Source of the DNA: Luidia sarsii
Taxonomy: Eukaryota; Echinodermata; Asteroidea; Paxillosida; Luidiidae
Reading direction: 5' to 3'
Assembly: GCA_949987565.1 (NCBI GenBank)
Contig: OX465112.1
Coordinates: 310,001 to 374,000, forward strand
Length of the DNA stretch: 64,000 nt
The notes beneath the pieces were generated by a model. The model worked only from the letters and a program-made list of their open reading frames with translations. It made no database searches and was not told the DNA's origin. Positions 34,958 to 45,400 of this stretch are shown piece after piece. A program made the translations under genes and the position numbers. The stretch's first letter is position 1; the number at the start of each line of letters is the position of its first letter.

Positions 34958-37900
34958 CTCTCTTTCTTTGCCTCATTTATTCTGTCTCTCTGTGTCTCTC
35001 TTGGTAGTCTGTGTCTCCATCTGTCTCTTTCAGCCACTGCCCTGGCATTTTCTTCCAGTCAGCACTTAAAAATCACTTAAGCATTGACCCTGAGCAAACA
35101 GGGGTCATGTATGAGACTGGGAGGCTGGCTGGCTCCCGAACCCATGCAGTGCTCTGACATGTTTAGCTGCAAACTGTCCATAATGGGTCTTTAGGGATTT
35201 CAGAAACTTTTCAAGAGGGGAAAGCAAGATAGCGTGGCTCATGACATGAGGTTTTGTAAGTGACCTTTGCATGATTTCATAGAGCAACTTTAGCGCACAC
35301 AAAAACTTGCTAAGCTGGAAAAAGCTTTTCATTGTAAGTGCAGCAGAACCAACCTTTTACATCAAATCTGTGTTTATCCCATGTTGGCTCTTCCATACAT
35401 GGAGAGTACACAGTATCTGGATGTTATCCAGAAAATGACATTAAATGAACAAAGTGAAGGAAAACTGTCTGGGTGCCGGTAATTTGAAACCAATTTTGAA
35501 TAGATGCCATTTGAATTGAAGTTGGTTGCCAGCAGCATAATGGGAAATTTTGAGTTGGAACAAACGTAAGTGGGGCTTTTGAACATTACAGCATTTGAAA
35601 CTGAAATGGGGCCCTGACCACAGACTTATATAAGTTAATGTAATCTAAAGACTGACATTAGCAGGTGCCAGACTAATTTCAATGAAGCTGCCATCTTAAA
35701 AATCCATGGAAGTAAAGAGCGCCACCACACTGTAGCGTCATAGAACTGTGGGCAAAATATGAACCCGGTCACACCACGCATACATACAAACTTAGCAATG
35801 CGCATTAGTCGGGTACCCCTTGGCTTTACTGTATCCAAACAATGTTTTTAATGTTGGACGCTGTACATCTGCGGATGCAATGCTCTTGGCTCCTGCCCAT
35901 GGTTTTACATTAGTCGGGTCCCCATGGCATTAGGCCAGCCTGACCTTTGAAATGGGCGCTGACTGTACAGGTTATATATATCTGGTGTCCTGACTCCCAG
36001 AGGTTGGAGCATTCCGTTGGTTGGGCAATGTCTGCTCATGGCCAGATATGACGTTGAGCTCTAAATATGCAGATGGAAAAATAGCTGGGCTGCGTACAAA
36101 AGCTCATACAAAGCTTGGTGGGAGAGCAGTTGAGGCACGCAGAACGTTCCAGTGTTCACTTTCACCTCCTGGGAAAATTAAAGGGAAACAATTTTCTGAA
36201 GTCGGAGCAGTTTGCATGCCTAACATAGTTTTCCCCCCACAAACATGGCGGTAATGTCATGTCCACAGTATTTTTAACCTGTTATCGCTATTATTATGCC
36301 TGGCCAAACTAATTGAACCCCCAGCCTTGTCTTATTTCAGTATGCCAGTTGGAGGAGGAGCTAAACCTGCTGAAATTGATCACTAACCGGGAGAGGAGGG
36401 GAGGGGAGGTGGTAGGGAGGGGAGGTGGTAGGGAGGGGATGGGATGGGGACCCCCAAATATTGTTCTTTATTTGATCAGATCCCCACGGTTGGACTCTAC
36501 AGGGATGCACGTACACAAGATTCCCTGGGAGGGATTTGTGAGTCCAGGAGTTGTTTGCATACCTGTGGTTGGCCTGATCACAGGCCTTGAAATGAATACA
36601 TACCTGTAGTGGTTGAAAATCATTTATAAGATATTGTACACGACACGTATACTGGATACATCAAAGCAGAATTAATTGTGTCACAAACTTGTGACCTAAT
36701 TTCATTTGGGATGCTTCCATGCTTTCAATGCAGGCCAGTTCATGGGATGAACAATTCTGCATACATGGGGATGGGAAAAGTGAAAGAGAATTCCAGCATG
36801 CAATTCCCGCAATCATTTATTTACTGATGCACTACCGGTTTTATTTGAAAATAGTCCGAGATTAGGTTTCTACATTGTCTCATCGTGAGTGGTATGATCC
36901 TTTGCACGAGATCAAGAGGAAGGGAAGAGGGTTGATGTACGTGGGTTAGTGGCACGCACCAGCCATCGTTTTATCCTTCTCATTTGAGTGGATGTAGACC
37001 AAGTCATTTAATCACTCGGACGGACCCACTACACAGTACCATTGTCCCTATTTTATTTCAGGATGTGGAAAAAGATGAGTGAACTGTCACTCTCAATCTG
37101 TGATAGGTAATTGCCCTTAAGGTAGTGTACTCCATCGCTTAATGTCCATCATCTATTGATGAAGTTGATATTTTTTGTCCTTTTAACAAACCAAGGAAAG
37201 AACTTCTGGAAAATGGTTCAACAATTTGTAAAAATACCCAAAAGAATTATGACTGGACCTCTGATTTAGCAAGCTCGCTCTGCAACCACTTGACACCAGT
37301 CATTTGATGGTTCGGGTGGTTAGATCGAGTGCTGGTACATTAAACCAGAGGTCCCAGGTTCGAGCCCCGGCCCGTTCAAGTATCCTTTGCTTTTTTTCAC
37401 AGAAAGCTGGGGTTTTCCAAATTCAGACTCTGTAGAGCCTCTCTCTAATTGTTCCTTTTCTGATGATCGAATGTTGCCATTGAACCCGCCACATGCATTA
37501 TCTGAAATGCAAGAGACCTTCATACAATCTTGTCTCCTTCAGATTCTTGCACTGGCCCCTGGGTTGATACCAGAGGATTTGGGGTTGGTTAGGGCATGGA
37601 GGTTAGGGTTAATCCGTATCCGTTTGGCAGAAGAAGAAAACAAGTGGTTTTATTGAAACTGCCATGTCTGGCATTCATCAGGAACCAGTCCTCCTCATCT
37701 CCTTCATGTGCATCGCAGATAGATCCTGATGACTAGGCCTCCAATCTATCTGTGACTTTGCTAAAGAATGACAAAATTATTCAAACTAACGTCCCTCCTT
37801 GTTACCTCAACCTTGATGTAAAACTAACAGGCAGAAAGAGCCTTTACACTCAGTCAGGACAGTCATTAACTCATTAACACATTAACTCATTAACTCAGTC

Positions 37901-40900
37901 ATTAACTCATTAACACATTAACTCATTAACTCAGTCATTAACTCGGCCTTTGAGAAAGGTCCTGCTAGGATCGAAACGTCAGGCCCACTAAATTTTAAGA
38001 TCAGTCATTAACTCATTAACTCAGTCATTAACTTAACAATGTGAAAATTTTACCAGCCATTTACGGTAAATAAACATTCTGCCACATACAAAAGAGAGAG
38101 AAAAAAAGATCTACGTGGGAATGCAAGGTAGAATTACTTTCTGGAATGTTGCAGTTACTGTGTGGCCGCAGGAGATAAAGTCCTATTGGAACACGGCTTA
38201 AGATAGTCATTCTGCCGAATGTTGCTCACCTTTGAAATAGAACAGGGTTGTGTGTGTGCTATCTTCCGTGCATTGTTTTCTTCATTAGTGATTCTTACAA
38301 TCAGGATAATGATTGTTTAAGACTTCAGTTCAGAGTTACTGTTTACAGTGTTACTGTTTCAGTCCAGGAGGCAACGCCAAGGCTGTGGGTGTCTGTGGGG
38401 ACATGTGGAGGAATGGAGGGTTCCGGAAGGCCAGGTTGAGGGGACCAGAGGCCAGGGACAGGGAACTACACACCCTGGAGCTAAAAACTGATCCCTTTGT
38501 ACAGCTTGATCAATTTGATGATTTGTTTTTATGTGGGGTGGGATTGGGGGTGTCTTAAAACACCTGTTAGAGGACTCGGGAAATTGGACAACCCAGTTGC
38601 TCTGTACTTAGAGGTACCATATTGCAAATACAATGCAACCAGCCTGTCTGTATTTCTCCTGCCTCCCATCCTCCCCTCATGGGCAACGTTTCTCTGTATT
38701 TTTAGATCTTGACCAAATTGGTCAGGAATGCTAGGCTTGGACTGTTAGACAATGGCATTCCTTGAAGCCCATGAGTGGAGGACTGTGAAAGGAAAGGGAA
38801 AGTCCTAGGAAAGTCCTAGATGAATTCTGGAGTGAGAGAGGGAGGATAGGCAAGACTTGAGGAGAGCTCCTTGTCAAGGTCAAACCACTCAATCTTAATC
38901 TGAAATATTTGGAGGTATGCCCTACCTCCCTTCTCTCTGTCCCTCTCCCACCCCTCTCCCTCTCCCTTTCCTCCTCTCGCCCTCTCTCCCTCCTCCCTGC
39001 CTCTCTCCCACTCCCTCTTCATCTCCATCTCCCTCTCCCTCCGCCTCTCCCTCTCCCTCTCCCCTCTCTCTCTCCCCCCTCTCCCTCTCCCTCCCCACTT
39101 CCTCCCTCTCCTCCTCTACTCCCCACCCCCCACTGACCGATATTGTGTGAACCCCCAGTCTCTTTACACTTGTATACCCCTCATCAATCAAAGGGGGAGG
39201 GAGATTGTGACAATGAGACACATCCAAATTCAGACAAGGCATCGGAAGTAATAATTACTTCCTTCAAAAGCTGGTGGTGAGGTGGCTATTGATGCTAAAG
39301 TATGTCAGGAATGTGAAAGGGGGGGGGGGTGAGAGGGGGGGTGAGAGGGGGGTCCAATGGGTTCAGTGGGCTTGTTTAAGGTCATGATTGAAGAGCCTTG
39401 TCAGGGAAGCCAATCAAATTATTTGTGGGTCCCGTGTGAGATATTATGGCATATTCCAACCATGTTCCAACAGGCACCCGAACCTAATTTTCTGATACCA
39501 CTGTGTGTATTTTTAAGTCCCTCTGGTTCTAGACTAGACTCATGGTTTATATCAGCAGGCGTGTCCAGAATAGGCATGGCTTTTCGATGCACTTTTTTAA
39601 GCCCACCTCAGCTACCAGAATTTACTGAAATAAGTGGAGTAGGTTACATGTACATGAACGTGTACTTGTATGATTATAGTTTTGATTCTGTGTGTGACTC
39701 AGTGTCCACAAATAATCTCTGTGGCTATACTCTCTGCCATTTCTCTTGATGTTGGTGATCATAGCATGCCACATTTTTCTTGGTGTTTTGGTCCATGGTC
39801 TACCATACTACCTGCTTCTCTTCCTGATGATTTTACTCCTATTTCTGGAAACCTGTTCAGGATCTACATCCAAGCTACCCTCATTTTTTCTCTGCTCTTC
39901 TTCCCCTTCGGTCAAATCCAGGTTTTCCAAACAATTTATTTTTCAAACAAAGAAAGGAAGAACTGACTGGAACTTTTGAACAGTTTTGAAAAATGGCAAA
40001 GAAAATTTTGACTGGACCGGGACTTGAATCCAAGCCCTGTGGTTTTGTGTACCAGTACGTGCGCTTACCATCTGAGCTATCCAGCCCTTAGATAGCGGCC
40101 TTCCCAAATAGTCAACTAGTCTTTGCCGGGGTAGGGGTGCCAGTCAGAAGCGTTTAACCATTGCTGTATAACTGTACTTAGAAAGGGCCAGATAATTGTT
40201 TTCCCAAATGATATTTCTTTATATAAGAATCTGAGCAATGAATATTTTGCTAATGGTTAGACTCTAGCGGTTATTTTGAGAAACTAAGGATCTGCATTTG
40301 ATATTAGCCCTTACATGTTGAAATCCTCATTTCATGTTGTCTGTATGGCAACAACAGAATTGCATGATCAGTGTGTACAAAGAAGAAGAAATCCCCACTG
40401 TTATACTGCACAGCTTTGAAGTGGAGTTGCAATATTGATCACACACAAGTGCAGGAATAGCCCTTGAGATGTGACTGTCCAGTCTGCAATGGCAGATAAT
40501 AGTCCTTCCCTCAGGAAAACCACCCTTCTCAGTCCCCCCCCCCCTCCACCGCTAGCTCCTCCCCTCCCTCTCTTTTGCTGTCTGTGTCAGTAAACCAGGG
40601 CGTTGACCCCATTCTCCCACCAGTTGCCTTGGCGGAGCTCACTGAGTTGAGCAGCCCAGCCTGATGAAGGCAGGAGGGAGGGTTTTATGATTCACTGGAG
40701 GCCATCTCTGCCCATCCCTCCTCCCCCAACTCTCCCCCTGAGACACTGGGACCATTGAGGAGCTGTATCAGTGGGACCAGGCCTTCCTACCTCTCTCTCA
40801 TAGCTTGGTAAAAGGAAACCCGTGTAGGTTCTCTTGCCCTGAATAGGATCAAAAAAGTAAAGATTGTTCCTCCAACAAAAGTCCTTTCATGGAAAGGCGG

Positions 40901-42294
40901 CTTACGTTGTATTTCTTCGTGTTGACAGGGGTTAGCACTCTGTACAATGGGTTCTGCACCTTCAGGATACTCTATAGGATTTGCAGGTACAGCCCCAAAC
41001 TCTTAAGACCGAATGAACCTGTGCACCGGTGCTATAATTGATGCACCAAAGTCACATCTTTACAAAGGAGGCTCAGAAATCTCTGAATGTGAATGTAAGT
41101 GCAATTGCCATCACGCTGTGCGGGATGATTTTCAGTTGGTCATTTAATTTGTTTGGTTCTCAGTTCATGTAGGTTTTATGCCTGCAATGTCATGGTGGGA
41201 GTGAGGTTGTCTGACTTACTTGCCCAGTGCAGTTTAGACACTGGCGGAGCTCAACCTCATCCCCAGAGTTTCTGAATGCGGAAGCCCCTGAATTGCAAGG
41301 CCCCCTGGCCTTCCCTTCAGATATTAATTGAGATCTTACAAGTCCAATCTTAACAGGTCAGCTATAGTACACCAAGCTGCCCACAAGGGAAGGGGCTTCT
41401 AGAAAGAAAAGGACCGTTTGTTCTGTCCGCCACAAAGACGAGAAGATCAAAACTGTGGGTCCACAATAGGCCTATGTGGGCCCCTCTTGAGGTTTGAGGA
41501 ACAAGCTTTTTGAGCGTTGGGGAAATTCCGTTGATTTTTTGAGCCTTTGTTGGGGATGTTACCATTGTACTGGTACTTTGGTCTCCAGTTCTGCATGGCA
41601 ACCCTGATGTTTTGAGTTTTGGATTGCTGTTCCCAGTATTTGCTGCATGACCGGGCAACGGGGATTATTTCCTAATCGCACAGTGCTCTGTTCAAGGGCA
41701 GCGCTTTCAAACTAAAACTAGAATAAGGGAGTATGAGTGAGCCCTGAATAAAATGCAACCTTCAGCTGCCTACTCTTTGTGCATGTGGGTTAATAGCCAG
41801 ACTCTTCACTGCCAATACTGGGCGTTGTCAAATTTTGAAGAGTCAGCCATGTGTTGAAGCGACTTTTTGAAAAGCTAGTTGCTGTCACGCCAGATTATTA
41901 ATGGAGTCAGTCGAGTGGGCTAGCTGAAAAACCTCTCTGCAGAAATGTCCCCCACCCCCAATGGGAAAAAACCTTGACATCCTAAGTGTTGAATTGTTGA
42001 ACAGCAGAAACTAATCATTTGTGTCCTGCAAGTATTTTTGTTCGTTATCTCAGACGACATTTGCTGAGAATCAAGTTCTTTTTTACGAATGAGTGATATG
42101 AAAGTTTGTTGAATTGGTAGCTGTGGTTTACAGCGATAAAATGTCCAGTTTAAATGTCTTTATTTTCCATTTCATATGAACTAGATACTTAGGCCTATTT
42201 TAGATTTGTAGGATGCATCAAGTTGATCAAAGTATGTTTACTAATTGGAATACATTTGTTTTGTTTTTTTAAATGGCAAAGAAAACTTTGACTG

Positions 42295-42325
<31 letters not shown>

Positions 42326-42342
42326 GGAGGGAGAGAGAGAGG

Positions 42343-42434
<92 letters not shown>

Positions 42435-45400
42435 GAAATGACAAATGGAAACACGGAAGAAGTTCGGGGGGGGGGTGCAGAATTTGAGAAGGTTCATTAG
42501 TAGAGGCAATGTTAGCATTTCTGATCAGGTATGTGTGGAATTAACATTAATTTTCCCCTCTGGTTGTGATAACAGCCACTTGAGGATAGCAAGACTACCC
42601 AGTTAGGAAGCATGTACATAAACATCCCTAGCAACTACTACTACTACTTTCAGATAAAGTACGGGTATGAGGATTATGCACTCTTTCCAAATGGTTAGGA
42701 GTTAGGGCTCTATCTTAAGAAAAAAGGGTAGTGACAACAATTTGTGTGCGTGTGTGTGTGGGGGGGGGAGTACATCATCAGCAGGAAAATAGGGGAGGGA
42801 AATGAGATGGAGTTGGGATCATTTTAAAACTTGTCTTATCGGTTATTGATTGAAATGCAAAACCTTCCGTCTGGGGGTTGTTGTTTGTATAATAGCGATA
42901 ATATTATCTGCCGTCCTTTGACCAAAGGTCATCAGTTATCAAGGGGAGGGGGGGATTACACTGTCTCTATAGACACAAGCTCCATCATGGTTTGTTGTGA
43001 AAATGAAATGGCTGGTTGTGTGGGCACTCTGCCAATTGCTGGAATGCCAGAGGGGGAGCCTACAGACAGGTGTTTTCATTGTATTGGAATAGTAACATGT
43101 GACCACACCTTCTGCTTACACTCAAAGCTTTATTTTTTTATGAATGGGATTGGAACCAAACAAAATGAAAACCAAATAAATAGCTCGTGCCCTGAGCATA
43201 CCTTCTCTTTTCTTTTCTGGTGAGGCATGACCTCCAAGCTATTTAGATATCAGTGCCTGTGAATAACCGGTTCCCTCCCCCATGTCGCCAGTTGGTAACC
43301 ACCATGTAGTATTTGTCCGGAAGCTATGGTGTTAACACACTCCTTTGAACTAAGGACCCCTGCAGTGATGTACCAGCTGGAGTGGGTCTCTTTCTCTCTT
43401 TCCCTCTCTTTCTTCCCTCGTTTCTTTTGCTCTTTTTCTCTCTTTTTCTCTCTCTTTCTCTCTTTCCCTCTCTTTCTTCCCTCGTTTCTTTCGCTCTTTT
43501 TCTCTCTTTCTCTCTTTCTCTCTTTCTCTTTCTGTCTTTCTTCCCTTGTTTCTTTCGCTCTCTTTCTCTCTTCCTCTCTGTCTCTCTTTCTCTCTCTTTC
43601 TCTCTTTCTCTCTTTCTCTCTTTCTCTCTTTCTCTCTTTCTCTCTTTCTCTCTCTTTCTCTCTTCCTCTCTTTCTCTCTTTCTCTCTCTTTCTCTCTTTC
43701 TTCCCTCGTTTCTTTCGCTCTTTTTGTCTCTTTCTCTGACGTGAGCAGGAGCAAGGCTTTATCAGCCACTGATAAATGGAGACAATGATTGGCCAGTTAT
43801 TGAACGAGGACTTGCGGCCTGCCTGCTAAGAGATCAGAGAAGTTGACCATTGACCACTGCTGAGTTGCTTCTGTGGGCTTCAGTCAGTTATGCCACTATT
43901 GTTCGCAGTGACCAAAGAAAAAATAACAACCCAAAACCTGGAAGTGATTCGGTGTCTTGTTTCATTAACCAGCAGTCGATTAATTAGCCTTGAATGAACC
44001 GAGCCCTACTGTGACACACACACTGTGGGTTGCACGGTTATGTGTCTGTGGTTTCCCCTCAATAGCGCGAGCTTAGGATAGTGAGTGTTCACTGATAGAC
44101 ACAGATCTTTGCATGTAGACAGTGCTGCCATGACATGATGCAATAGGTGGACCTCACAGTGGGAGAGAAAGTAAAAGTTTACTCAGAAGCTTTGTGGTCA
44201 TTGTCCGGGCCAGAACAAGGGAAAGCATTGACTGGCTCTCCCCCCACACCCCCTCCATCCCTCCCCGCAAAGGCGGCACCAGAAATCTGTTTCTTTTTAA
44301 TCTGATTTCAGAAGACCGCGCGTATGGTGGAGAGCCAATAGGAATCCCTAGGAAAGAACAGGCCGTTGTCGGAATCCTAAAAGGCTACCCCCTTGTCCGA
44401 AGTCTCCCTCCCCCATATCATAGTGATGACTGTCACTGGGATAGGTGAAGCCGCCCAAATCTCCCCTGGATACAAAAACAATATTTGACATTCTGCCATT
44501 CATCACCAACTGGTCACCCAAAAGCCGGTTTTATTCTTGGCAGCGGTCGTGTAAAGGAGAATGAATCTGCACTTTTACTCACACGTTGCTTGTAGTTACA
44601 GGGAAACATTGTTCCGAGTGAAAGATCCCTCTGTTGACGTCACAAGCAATTGTATAAAAAGGATGATTAGACCGTACAGTTGCAAACACCAGAGATTATT
44701 AGGTCACGCCCAATGACAACAAAAGACCTTCGTTTTCCAGTTTTGCTTTGGGTTTTTTTTTTTGCATTTGTAATTGTGCAATATGAAGAAATGTTGGAAA
44801 CTGATCACTGACTAAAGTGATCTCAAATTGTAGAGCCTGTAGAGGGCTGGACGTTTTCGATCCTAGCAGGACTTTTCTCAAAGGCAGAAACTCCTCTCTC
44901 AGGAGGACTTTTCTCAAAGGCAGAAACTCCTCTCTCAGAAGGACTTTTCTCAAAGGCAGAAACTCCTCTCTCAGAAGGACTTTTCTCAAAGGCAGAAAGA
45001 TGTAAGGCTATTAGAGATATTCCTAAGTCCTATCCATGCACATGTACGTATATAGCCTGATGTTTCCAACCCACATGCTGCATGACATTTCCCATTGGTA
45101 TTCTGCCTTTGAGAAATCTCCTGCTACGATCGAAACTCCCAGCCCTCTATTTTTTGTTTGAAGAATTTTGTTTCTGAAGCCACGATACAGTAATTTATAC
45201 AAAATGGGTGGACTTGTACAGGCCCTTATGGGTTAGGGACTAATTGGATAATGTTTGCACCTGGTACATGCACATGTATGTGGTGAGCATGGAATGTGAT
45301 ACCCAAGGAGTCAGTGTCAGTGTACTTGCTATCAGGAGATACATGTACTGTATGGTTAGTGGCATGGATGAGGTCTGAACTAAGCAAGGTAATGCTTGGG

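Noticed and set aside
34352..35080. Long plus-strand frame of 242 codons rich in Ser and Leu
   Set aside because: Produced by CT-rich microsatellite; the other frames and strand are equally open; no start context or family signal.
42195..42518. Frames over the GA tract
   Set aside because: Dinucleotide repeat reading as Ser-Leu or Arg-Glu; no coding evidence.
43326..43788. Frames of 120-139 codons (Ser/Leu/Phe or Lys/Arg/Glu repeats)
   Set aside because: Artefacts of the CTTT/CTCT microsatellite.
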